Assembly: GCA_051984675.1 (NCBI GenBank)
Contig: JBPYFK010000112.1
Span: forward strand, 1-9,903
DNA length: 9,903 bases
Reading direction: 5' to 3'
From: JBPYFK01 sp051984675
Lineage (GTDB): Bacteria > Actinomycetota > Actinomycetes > Mycobacteriales > Pseudonocardiaceae
Shown: positions 1-6,437 of the stretch, in pieces
How positions within the stretch are numbered: the stretch's first letter is position 1
Layout: every line of letters starts with the position of its first letter
The notes under the pieces: model-generated
Told to the model about the DNA's origin: nothing
Seen by the model: only the letters and a program-made list of their open reading frames with translations
Database searches by the model: none
Program-made: the position numbers and the translations under genes

Positions 1-20
1 TCAAATTTTAAGTAGGCAAT

Positions 21-27
21 GAGGTGG
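21..27 (+). promoter_or_regulatory. Ribosome binding site deciding the monooxygenase start
   Basis: GAGGTGG lies five bases before ATG 33. It overlaps the alternative in-frame GTG at 24, which favours ATG 33 as the true start of the luciferase-like monooxygenase. Confidence 0.6.
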
Positions 28-32
28 TTGGG

Positions 33-1127
33 ATGCAATTCGGGGTCTTCACCGTCGGGGACGTCACTCCAGATCCGACGACCGGGCGGGCGCCGTCGGA
101 GGCCGAGCGGATCCAGGCGATGGTGGCCATCGCCCGCAAGGCCGAAGAGGTCGGGCTGGACGTGTTCGCCACCGGGGAGCACCACAACCCGCCGTTCGTG
201 CCGTCCTCACCGACAACGATGCTCGGCTACGTCGCCGCCCAGACCGAGCGACTGATCTTGTCCACATCGACAACGTTGATCACGACGAATGATCCGGTGA
301 AGATCGCGGAGGATTTCGCGATGCTGCAGCACCTGGCTGGTGGCCGGGTGGATGTGATGCTGGGCCGGGGGAACCAGGGACCGGTGTATCCGTGGTTCGG
401 TCAGGACATCCGCCAGGGCATCCCGCTGGCGATCGAGAACTACCACCTGCTGCACCGGCTGTGGCGCGAGGACGTCGTCGACTGGGAGGGCAGGTTCCGC
501 ACGCCGCTGCGGGGCTTCACCTCCACCCCGCGACCGCTGGACGGGGTGCCGCCGTTCGTGTGGCACGGTTCGATCCGCAGTCCGGAGATCGCCGAACAGG
601 CCGCCTACTACGGCGACGGGTTCTTCCACAACCACATCTTCTGGCCGCCCGAGCACACCAAGCGGATGGTGCAGCTGTACCGGCAGCGGTTCGAGCACTA
701 CGGCCACGGTGCCGCGGATCAGGCCATCGTCGGGCTCGGTGGGCAGGTGTTCATGCGCCAGCGCTCCCAGGACGCGGTCGAAGAGTTCCGCCCGTACTTC
801 AACGACGCCCCGGTCTATGGCGGTGGCCCGTCACTGGAGGAGTTCATGCGGGAGACCCCGCTGACGGTCGGCAGTCCGCAGCAGGTCATCGACCGCACCC
901 TGGGCTTCCGGGACTACGTCGGCGACTACCAGCGCCAACTGTTCCTCATCGATCACGCCGGCTTGCCGCTCAAGACCGTGCTGGAGCAGCTCGACCTGCT
1001 TGGTGAGGAGGTCGTGCCGGTGCTGCGCACCGAGTTCGCCGCCCGCAAACCCGCCCACGTGCCCGAAGCACCCACCCACGAAGCCCTGTTCCAAGCACAG
1101 TCCGACGCGGAAGGGAACGCGGCATGA
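33..1127 (+). CDS. LLM-class flavin-dependent monooxygenase (CE1758-like)
   Basis: A luciferase-like (bacterial luciferase fold, TIM barrel) monooxygenase expected to use reduced FMN and O2 to oxidise an unknown small substrate in the cytoplasm. The N-terminus MQFGVFTVGD, the segment GLDVFATGEHHNPPFVPSSP, and LAGGRVDVMLGRGNQGPVYPWFG are typical of the family. The protein most resembles the actinobacterial type encoded next to a dedicated FMN reductase (the CE1758/CE1759 'LLM duo'); that partner follows here with an ATGA start/stop overlap, implying translational coupling. Length (364 residues) is normal. I chose ATG 33 because GAGGTGG at 21-27 sits five bases before it; an in-frame GTG at 24 lies inside that Shine-Dalgarno sequence and is less likely. 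The promoter is beyond the left edge. Family assignment is secure; the substrate is unknown. Confidence 0.93.
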   Translation: MQFGVFTVGDVTPDPTTGRAPSEAERIQAMVAIARKAEEVGLDVFATGEHHNPPFVPSSPTTMLGYVAAQTERLILSTSTTLITTNDPVKIAEDFAMLQHLAGGRVDVMLGRGNQGPVYPWFGQDIRQGIPLAIENYHLLHRLWREDVVDWEGRFRTPLRGFTSTPRPLDGVPPFVWHGSIRSPEIAEQAAYYGDGFFHNHIFWPPEHTKRMVQLYRQRFEHYGHGAADQAIVGLGGQVFMRQRSQDAVEEFRPYFNDAPVYGGGPSLEEFMRETPLTVGSPQQVIDRTLGFRDYVGDYQRQLFLIDHAGLPLKTVLEQLDLLGEEVVPVLRTEFAARKPAHVPEAPTHEALFQAQSDAEGNAA

Positions 1128-1585
1128 CTCGCATCGTCGCGATCTCGGCGGGGCTGTCCCAGCCGTCGGCCACCCGGCTACTGGCCGATCGGCTAGCCAC
1201 GGCCACCCGTGGCGCGCTGGGCGATGAGACCACGGTCGAGGTGGTCGAGCTGCGCGACTACGCCCACGACATCACCGATGGCCTGCTGACCGGCTTCGCC
1301 AACCAGCACCTCCGGCCCGTGCTCGACCGGGTCGACGACGCCGACGGGCTCATTCTGGTCAGCCCGACGTTCACCGCCTCCTACAGCGGCCTGTTCAAGT
1401 CCTTCATCGACATCGTCGACCCGGACTCAGTGCGGGGCACACCGGTGGTGCTCGCCGCGACCGGCGGTACCGAGCGGCACTCGCTGATCCTGGAGCACGC
1501 ACTGCGCCCGGTACACGACCGGCGCGACCCGTTCACCGAGCCCGTACCGTTCGAACAGCTGCTGAACGAGACCGCGACACGTTGA
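1124..1585 (+). CDS. FMN reductase partner of the LLM duo, internally shortened
   Basis: Flavodoxin-fold NAD(P)H:FMN reductase of the CE1759-like group, expected to supply FMNH2 to the monooxygenase it overlaps by four bases. Residues 1-128 are conserved family sequence: ISAGLSQPSATRLLADRL (FMN phosphate loop), ADGLILVSPTFTASYSGLFKSF at about 73-94, and AATGGTERHSLILEHALRPV at 111-130. Family members as I remember them then carry about 50-60 residues (a segment with LRA..VPT.VFA..EDWG and a helix with RIDRAA.ELA) before ending DPF...VPFEQLL. Here residue 130 jumps almost directly to RRDPFTEPVPFEQLL, so the protein is 153 residues rather than about 200. The frame is kept, which points to an in-frame deletion near 1511-1530. 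The last strand/helix of the fold would be lost, so activity is doubtful. The deletion rests on recall of the family, not on an alignment. Confidence 0.85.
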   Translation: MTRIVAISAGLSQPSATRLLADRLATATRGALGDETTVEVVELRDYAHDITDGLLTGFANQHLRPVLDRVDDADGLILVSPTFTASYSGLFKSFIDIVDPDSVRGTPVVLAATGGTERHSLILEHALRPVHDRRDPFTEPVPFEQLLNETATR

Positions 1586-1595
1586 AGGGAACGCC

Positions 1596-1934
1596 ATGTC
1601 CGACAACGCCCCAGGAGTAGAAGTCACCCGATCGGATGAGCGCGACCGGTACGAGATCACCGTCGAAGACCAGCGGGCGGGATTCACCGACTACGTCGAC
1701 CGCAACGGGCAGCGTATCTTCTACCACACCGAGATCAGTGAGGAGTTCGGTGGCCGAGGGCTGGGCGGCACTCTGATCGGCCACGCACTGACCGACACGC
1801 GCACCGCCGGCCTGCGCATCGTACCGGTGTGCCCGTTCGTGAAGAAGTACCTCGAAAGCCACCACGAGGTCGACGACGTCGTCGACAGGGTCACCCCGGA
1901 CGCGCTCGCTGCGGTGCGGGAACGGACTGGGTGA
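1596..1934 (+). CDS. Small GNAT-type N-acetyltransferase (YjdJ/NATD1-like)
   Basis: A 112-residue minimal GCN5-related acetyltransferase resembling the small 'Acetyltransf_CG' type. Residues 27-45 (RAGFTDYVDRNGQRIFYHT) form the N-terminal strands. EEFGGRGLGGTLIGHAL at 49-65 holds the acetyl-CoA pyrophosphate-binding loop (GGRGLGG). VPVCPFVKKYLESHHEV at 76-92 is the characteristic C-terminal motif of this subfamily. The target is unknown; members of this group are often uncharacterised. It starts ten bases after the FMN reductase stop with GAAGGGA at 1584-1590 as ribosome binding site, so it belongs to the same operon. Length and motifs are complete, and the gene looks intact. Confidence 0.88.
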   Translation: MSDNAPGVEVTRSDERDRYEITVEDQRAGFTDYVDRNGQRIFYHTEISEEFGGRGLGGTLIGHALTDTRTAGLRIVPVCPFVKKYLESHHEVDDVVDRVTPDALAAVRERTG

Positions 1935-1938
1935 GCCG

Positions 1939-2040
1939 ATGTCGGGCCGGATCTTCCTCGACAAGCAGACTCCAACCGTGTTCAAGGTGCTGACCGGGCG
2001 GGCTGGGTGTGCCGGTCCAAGCAGAAGGTGCACGCGTTGA
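1939..2040 (+). pseudogene. 5' stub of a carboxymuconolactone decarboxylase/AhpD-like gene
   Basis: An ATG four bases after the GNAT stop opens a 33-codon frame beginning MSGRIFLDKQTPTVFKVL, which resembles the N-terminus of actinobacterial carboxymuconolactone decarboxylase-family (AhpD-like) proteins (…RIFIDKQTP.VY.AL…). After about 17 codons the similarity ends and the frame runs into TGAC-CGGGCGGG sequence and a TGA at 2038. The family's redox CxxC motif and helical core are absent. I read this as the leftover start of the operon's fourth gene after a deletion. The match is short and from memory, so confidence is moderate. Confidence 0.45.
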
Positions 2041-2200
2041 GCTGGGAAGCCCGGATGTTGACCAGTTCCAGCAGGGCGCGGTCCAGTGGTGGCCGCGGGA
2101 CTCAATCCAGTCGATTTGGCCATCGTGTCGGGCACCATGCCGTTTCGACTGCTCGTGGAGGTTGTGATTGCGGGATTCGCCGGATATGGCGGAAAACATC
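2028..2200 (+). pseudogene. Frameshifted remnant of quinone oxidoreductase-like (MDR) N-terminus
   Basis: The stretch 2086-2145 translates to VVAAGLNPVDLAIVSGTMPF, which matches the strand and catalytic-domain entry of medium-chain dehydrogenase/quinone oxidoreductases (…VRVAAAGLNPVD…SG..P). Upstream, in a different frame, GTG 2028 gives VHALSWEAR, a plausible start for the same family (M.AL.…). A stop codon at 2059 in the AAGLNPVD frame and the frame difference show it is broken. Nothing resembling the Rossmann domain follows; the intact convergent FMN reductase ends at 2260. Together with the preceding stub it suggests a deletion/decay zone at the operon's 3' end. Confidence 0.5.
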
Positions 2201-2259
2201 GTGCGCTAGCGCAGGGTCCGGCAATGCGTGCGAGGTGCCCCGCCTACGGCGGTTCACGT

Positions 2260-2844
2260 CTACCGCTCGGCGTAATCACACGTCCCGGTCGCCGCGAGCT
2301 GCTGCGCGGCACGCACCACCTCACGTCCGAGTCCGGCGAGCTGCTCCGCAAGGTTGCCATCCTGAATCTTTCCGGTCTCGTCAAAGACCTGCCAAGCGCG
2401 CGCGATCGGTAACACCAGCGGAACCGCGTACCCCCGCAACGATCGAACGATGAACTCCATCGTATTGATCCCCTGCAGTCCCTGGGTGCCGCCGGCGGTG
2501 GTTACCAAGCCCACGACCTTGTCAGTGAGGTAGGGCGGCTCACGCCTGGCCAGCAACTGAATCCAGTCAAGGGCGTTCTTGAATGACCCCGACACCGACC
2601 CGTGATACATCGGGCTCGACCACACCATCGCCTGCGCCGGAGCCACGGCATCAACGAACTCCCACGCTGCAGGCGGCGCCTCCAGCTCTGGTTGATACGG
2701 CGGAAGATCGAGTTCGCGAACATCGAACAGGTCAGTTGCCGCCTCCGCGTCCTCCGCGGCAGCCAGCACTGCCCGCAGCGCGGCCAGACTCGTCGAACCG
2801 GGCCGCATCGACCCGCCCAACCCCACCACGGTCACCGTTGACAT
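2260..2844 (-). CDS. NAD(P)H-dependent FMN reductase
   Basis: A 194-residue flavodoxin-fold reductase that passes electrons from NAD(P)H to FMN (or directly to quinone/azo substrates). Diagnostic segments: VVGLGGSMRPGSTS at 6-19 (FMN phosphate loop), SSPMYHGSVSGSFKNALDW at 76-94 (isoalloxazine-binding loop and following helix) and LVTTAGGTQGLQGINTM at 113-129. Length is standard and all core elements are present. I chose ATG 2844 because MSTVTVVGLGG is the natural first strand and a purine-rich AAGGGTGAAGG precedes it; the frame is open 25 codons further upstream, but that part has no family character. It is convergent with the monooxygenase operon and could provide reduced flavin in place of the shortened partner (inference). 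It follows a small zinc-ribbon frame by 11 bases, probably as an operon. Confidence 0.92.
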   Translation of the reverse strand: MSTVTVVGLGGSMRPGSTSLAALRAVLAAAEDAEAATDLFDVRELDLPPYQPELEAPPAAWEFVDAVAPAQAMVWSSPMYHGSVSGSFKNALDWIQLLARREPPYLTDKVVGLVTTAGGTQGLQGINTMEFIVRSLRGYAVPLVLPIARAWQVFDETGKIQDGNLAEQLAGLGREVVRAAQQLAATGTCDYAER

Positions 2845-2855
2845 GCCTTCACCCT

Positions 2856-3076
2856 TCAGCGGTCCTTTCGGTAACAGTGCGGGCAGCTGCGATCGCCCGC
2901 AACCTCGGTCGATACCCATCGCTCGCCCTCTGATCGCGGGCTCGTTTCGAGCCGATGCTGAGCGTCCGGCGGAACTCGTACTTGGAGCAACAGTCCGGGC
3001 ATCCCGCGAGACGGTGCGAAACGTCCCTGGCCCGCCTTCCGAACCACGTCGCCCACCGCCGGCGCCGCCGCGACAT
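2856..3076 (-). pseudogene. Small zinc-ribbon protein gene, apparently frameshifted
   Basis: From ATG 3076 one frame reads MSRRRRRWATWFGRRARD... followed by CPDCCSKYEFRRTLSIGS (Cys pair at 2990-3001), with G/C at nearly every third codon position. After roughly 2950 the codon bias in that frame collapses. The neighbouring frame then reads GERWVSTEVAGDRS-CPHC-YRKDR (second Cys pair at 2874-2885) and stops at 2856, 11 bases before the FMN reductase start. Joined, the two halves make a basic protein of about 73 residues with CPDC...CPHC, a zinc-ribbon arrangement; separately each frame has only one pair. So a frameshift near 2925-2950, natural or from sequencing, is likely. Read without a frameshift, the first frame gives 75 residues ending four bases before the reductase ATG. 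Function unknown. Confidence 0.5.
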
Positions 3077-3317
3077 CACCACGCAACCGCATGCTGGAAC
3101 TACCGCCCTGATCGGCAGAGTCTCCAGCTCCGCCGAAGGCTTTCCTCGAGCGGGTCGTGCTGTAGGTCCGGGCCGATTCACGGCGTCATCCAGCAACAGG
3201 CCGAATGGGATGGCACACTAGGGGTCGCGTCCAGGCGACGTCCTGTCGATGCGTGCCTGCACGTAGCTGTTTGGGAGGACCGACGCCCTGCCACCACTGT
3301 GTCGCGGGAGGCGTCTT

Positions 3318-3536
3318 ATGGGGGACAGCGAAGACCACAGCGGCGACCTTGCCGGCCGATACGCCGAGCTGGTGCAACTGGTGCGCCACTTGTTGGCCTT
3401 GTACGAGTGTGGATGTTACGCCGATGGCACTGATCCCGACGATGTGGCCTTCGCCCGAACCTGGGTGCGTGCGAAGGTCCGCCATGCCGTGCAACCCGGT
3501 GTCTTCGCGGACGAACCACCGGCCCACCGCCGGTAA
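3318..3536 (+). CDS. Small hypothetical protein (72 aa)
   Basis: I do not recognise this family. The ATG is preceded by GGGAGG (3306-3311) at good spacing. Codon third positions are mostly G or C across the frame, which supports real coding. The protein has a predicted amphipathic helix (residues ~13-30, LAGRYAELVQLVRHLLALY), then two cysteines in ECGCYADGTDPDD, then FARTWVRAKVRHAV, and a Pro/Arg-rich tail. It is acidic at the start, soluble, with no signal or membrane segment. It stands alone on the plus strand, divergent from the zinc-ribbon/FMN reductase pair. Confidence 0.55.
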   Translation: MGDSEDHSGDLAGRYAELVQLVRHLLALYECGCYADGTDPDDVAFARTWVRAKVRHAVQPGVFADEPPAHRR

Positions 3537-3930
3537 ACGGCCGCAGTCACGGCCATCCGATGCGGGAAAGCTACCCCGTGGCGCGCCCGGGGCTGCGGCG
3601 CCGGATAGCGGACAGACCCCGACGGGAATAACGTGTCGGGGCCTGTAGGCACTGAGTGTGGCGGCGCAGGTGAGGAAGAACAAGCAACCGCTCGGGTGAG
3701 TCGCGGACCGTCCTGACGATGCGGCCGACCTTTGAACACGGCGCTGTTCGTGCTCATGGCGACGCCGATGTGCTCATCCTGCCGGTGACTAGCTCCGGGC
3801 ACACTGATCCCCCAGACCTGTGTTGATCACGATGCGGCGAGCAGTCGGCCGGTCGTCTCCGTGCTGGCCGCGCTGTGGAGCGACTCAGCGAGATGGGTTG
3901 GCCGAAAGGTCGTTGCCCGTGATGCTCCGA
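3537..3930. other. 394-base gap without recognisable gene
   Basis: Between the small hypothetical gene and the convergent MaoC gene. Only a weak hairpin (3617-3641) and short open frames are seen, for example a plus-strand frame from ATG 3719 to 3826 containing GDADVLILPV; none matches a family I know. Composition is a little less biased than in the neighbouring genes. It may be decayed coding sequence, but I cannot identify it. Confidence 0.4.
3617..3641. terminator. Weak hairpin, possible terminator of the small gene
   Basis: CCCCGAC at 3617-3623 pairs with GTCGGGG at 3635-3641 around an 11-base loop, about 80 bases after the stop of the 72-residue gene. There is no T-run. It could act as a factor-assisted terminator or be coincidental. 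Confidence 0.25.
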
Positions 3931-4482
3931 TCACTGTTCGAGTGCCTTCCGCGAGAGTGCGTCCCACTCGGGCCGGACACCAGTGAAGTCCGGGCCGCAC
4001 CCCGACTTGTAGACCATCAGCGTGCGTTCGAAGACGATAACGATCTCGGAGCGCTGGTTGAAGCCGATGGTGCGCACCTTCACGATGCCGGCTTCGGGAC
4101 GGGAGCGGGACTCGCGGGTTGAAAGCACCTCGGATTCGGAGTAGAGGGTGTCGCCCTCGAAGACCGGGTGTGGCAGCCGGACCTTGTCCCAGCCAAGGTT
4201 GGCCAGCACGTGCTGCGAGAGGTCGATGACCGACTGACCCGTGATCAGGGCCAGGGTGAACGTCGAGTCGACCAGCGGCCGTTCGAACTCGGTTTGCGCC
4301 GCGTAGTGGGCGTCGAAGTGGATGGGCGAGGAGTTCTGGGTGAGCAGCGTGGTCCAGATGTTGTCGGTGCGCGTGATGGTGCGTCCCAAGGGATGGCGGT
4401 AGACGTCGCCGACCGTGAAGTCCTCGAAATAGCGGCCGGTCCATCCGGGAACGTAATTCTTGGGTGTCGTCATGGTGGTCAT
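3931..4482 (-). CDS. MaoC-type (R)-hydratase/dehydratase family protein
   Basis: A 183-residue single hot-dog-fold MaoC protein, of the kind that hydrates or dehydrates acyl-CoA thioesters. GWTGRYFEDFTVGDVYRHPLGRTIT at 13-37 is the typical N-terminal part, NSSPIHFDAHYA at 50-61 the active-site helix, VFEGDTLYSESEVL at 107-120 a core strand pair. In classical hydratase 2 enzymes the site is Asp-x4-His; here it is Asn50-x4-His55. I recall Asn at this place in a subgroup of actinobacterial MaoC proteins, some near CoA-ester lyase genes, so it may be a subfamily trait rather than damage. I chose ATG 4482 (GGGCGGG four bases upstream); ATG 4473 is possible. The frame is open further upstream without family character. 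Divergent from the permease; the physiological substrate is unknown. Confidence 0.85.
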   Translation of the reverse strand: MTTMTTPKNYVPGWTGRYFEDFTVGDVYRHPLGRTITRTDNIWTTLLTQNSSPIHFDAHYAAQTEFERPLVDSTFTLALITGQSVIDLSQHVLANLGWDKVRLPHPVFEGDTLYSESEVLSTRESRSRPEAGIVKVRTIGFNQRSEIVIVFERTLMVYKSGCGPDFTGVRPEWDALSRKALEQ

Positions 4483-4982
4483 GCTGCCCGCCCAGCAGGG
4501 CCACTGGCCACGCCACACCGATAGGCGTTCCACATAGGACCGGTACTCCAAGCTGGCAGAATGTAGGGGCTTCGCACCACGAGGCGCCGCACTGGATCCG
4601 GCGGTGCCCCCACTCACGACGTCGCAGGTCAGCATGCCCGGGTCGGCGGCGAGGCGCAGCTTCCCGAAGCGCTTCGGTGGGAGCACGTGGTGGCCGATCG
4701 TGTGATCGTCCAAAGGACTGGGGAGGACATTCGACGATCAGCCGATTTCCCGCTTCGGACGGCTGGGGCATCCTGCTACCAGGCCGGCGGCGCTCATGCC
4801 CCACCGCCAGCCGCGTGGCAGCTCGGCTGACCTGATGGCAACACGCCATTATGGCGAACGGTACATGTTGAAGTAGCCATTATGGCCACTGGTGCCGGTG
4901 AGTCGCGATGCCCAGCCTGGTAGCTACCCAACAGCGGGTGACCGGCGCCACGCCGGTCCTCGATACGGAGAGGCACCAGGGC
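4483..4982. other. Long divergent intergenic region, MaoC/permease
   Basis: About 500 bases between the divergent starts at 4482 and 4983. The part 4483-4820 shows no recognisable gene on either strand. The part 4835-4890 is locally richer in A/T and carries the paired palindromes listed separately, so it probably contains the permease promoter. I could not define convincing -10/-35 boxes. Confidence 0.5.
4844..4886. promoter_or_regulatory. Paired phased palindromes, probable operators
   Basis: Two odd palindromes share the core GCCAT-T-ATGGC: 4844-4856 (CGCCAT T ATGGCG, 13 bases) and 4876-4886 (GCCAT T ATGGC, 11 bases). Their centres, 4850 and 4881, are 31 bp apart, close to three turns of B-DNA, so two dimers would sit on the same face. 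A further half site ATGGC lies at 4835-4839. Position ~100 bases before the permease start suggests control of the permease, perhaps also of MaoC. The cognate regulator is not in the window next to it and cannot be named from the sequence. Confidence 0.55.
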
Positions 4983-6419
4983 ATGACAACAGATTCGACG
5001 CGGGAATCCGTGGGAGCGCGGCCAGCGCCGGGCGCTCACCGGCTTCGCGGTGGTCAGCTGAGAGTGGCGGACATCGCGACGTCGACGATGGCGAACATCG
5101 GGCCGGCGTTCAGCTTCTACTTCAGCTTCGCCGGGATCGTCGCGGAATCCGGCATCGCTTCACCGCTGACCGTTCTGCTGGCGGCTGTGGCGATCTTCCT
5201 GTTGGGCAACACGTTGTCGGTGTTCTCGGTGAAGATGCCGGCCACCGGATCGTTCGTCAGCTTCATCGGCCGGTCGTTGGGCACGATTCCCGGGGTTGCT
5301 GTGGCCATCACCTTGATCGTCGGTTATGTCATCGCGCTGGGTGGCGTGATCACCGCGACCGGTGCGATCACCGCGATGCTGCTGAAGCACGTCGTGCGCG
5401 TCGACGTGTCGTGGAAGCTGCTGGCGCTGCTCTTCGTCGTGTTCGCAGTGGTGGTCATGGCCAGTGGCGTTCGCAGCTCGACGCGGGTCGCGGGCGCGTT
5501 CTTCCTGGTGGAGATGGCGGTGCTCGTGGTGGTGGCGGTCGCGGTGCTGGTCACGCACGCCGGCTCGATCAACCTGCAGCCGTTGAACCCGGCCCACTCA
5601 CCGGGTGGCCTGATGGGGCTCGGGTTGGGTTTTCCGCTGGCTGTCTTCATGTTCGTCGGTTGGGAGAACTCGGCGACTCTGGCCGAAGAGACCGCGAACC
5701 CGCGCCGAAGCATTCCCCGCGCGATCTTCGCCAGCATCGCCCTGATGGCGGTGACGTACCTGTTCGTCTCCTACGCGTCCATCGTGGGCTTTGACAACAG
5801 CCCGCAGGCCATCGCGCACGCGGACATCCCGTTCGTCGATCTGGCCACGAGCGTCAGCAGCATCCTCGGTGTCCTCGCCATTGCCGCCGGGTTCACCTCC
5901 ACGGTCAGCGTGCTGATCGCGGCCGCGAATTCCCAGACCCGGCTGCTGTTCAACGCCGGCCGGGAACAACTGCTACCTGCTGCGCTAGGCAAAGTCACGA
6001 CCCGCGGCCAGGTCCCGCTGGTGAGTTACGTCGTGTTCTTCCTCATCGCGCTCGCACTCACCTTCGGGTACGGGTGGAACAAGGACCCGCTGACGGCGTT
6101 CAACGACCTCGTCACGCTGGGCACCATTCTGATCACCGTCGTGTATCTGGTGGCCAACCTCGCCCTGCCGGTTTACGCCCTGCGAGACCGTCGTGCGCGT
6201 CTCAACGTCGTGCGGCACGTCGTGCTGCCGTTGCTCGGCGCCGCTGCGCTCGTCTACCCGCTCTACGACCTGCTGCAACCCGGCCAGGAACCGCCGATGA
6301 GCTACTTCCCAGCCATCACGCTGGCGGTGGTCATCGTCGCCTTGATCTACGCGACGATCCTGCGTTTCGTCGATCCCCGCGTCGGGGACCGGCTCGGCTC
6401 GATCATCGCCGACCACTGA
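4983..6419 (+). CDS. APC-superfamily amino acid/amine permease
   Basis: A 478-residue polytopic inner-membrane transporter of the amino acid-polyamine-organocation superfamily, expected to import an amino acid or amine with protons or by exchange. About twelve hydrophobic segments can be counted, the first near 38-55 and the last near 440-465. Family signatures are KMPATGSFVSFIGRSLG at 84-100 (TM2/3 region), GWENSATLAEETANPRRSIP at 226-245 (TM6 and the following loop) and SQTRLLFNAGREQLLP at 317-332. Length is normal and the frame is intact. I chose ATG 4983, preceded by GGAGAGG at 4968-4974; an in-frame ATG at 4908 would add 25 polar residues and has a poor ribosome site. The substrate cannot be told. 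The divergent MaoC gene hints at catabolism of the imported compound. Confidence 0.9.
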   Translation: MTTDSTRESVGARPAPGAHRLRGGQLRVADIATSTMANIGPAFSFYFSFAGIVAESGIASPLTVLLAAVAIFLLGNTLSVFSVKMPATGSFVSFIGRSLGTIPGVAVAITLIVGYVIALGGVITATGAITAMLLKHVVRVDVSWKLLALLFVVFAVVVMASGVRSSTRVAGAFFLVEMAVLVVVAVAVLVTHAGSINLQPLNPAHSPGGLMGLGLGFPLAVFMFVGWENSATLAEETANPRRSIPRAIFASIALMAVTYLFVSYASIVGFDNSPQAIAHADIPFVDLATSVSSILGVLAIAAGFTSTVSVLIAAANSQTRLLFNAGREQLLPAALGKVTTRGQVPLVSYVVFFLIALALTFGYGWNKDPLTAFNDLVTLGTILITVVYLVANLALPVYALRDRRARLNVVRHVVLPLLGAAALVYPLYDLLQPGQEPPMSYFPAITLAVVIVALIYATILRFVDPRVGDRLGSIIADH

Positions 6420-6437
6420 CCGGTCACACTCCCCGTG

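Noticed and set aside
2086..2412. 108-codon plus-strand frame through the convergent FMN reductase end
   Set aside because: Only the first ~20 codons match a family (quinone oxidoreductase); from 2260 on it is antisense to a clear reductase gene.
2843..3433. 196-codon plus-strand frame
   Set aside because: It is antisense to the zinc-ribbon frame, overlaps the 72-residue gene in another frame, and has no ribosome site or motif.
3827..4849. 340-codon minus-strand frame
   Set aside because: It lies out of frame over the MaoC gene, is rich in Arg/His/Pro and has no family resemblance; a typical high-GC shadow.
4908..4982. 25-residue N-terminal extension of the permease
   Set aside because: Polar and poorly conserved in character; ATG 4983 has a better ribosome site and the transporter's own N-terminus starts there.
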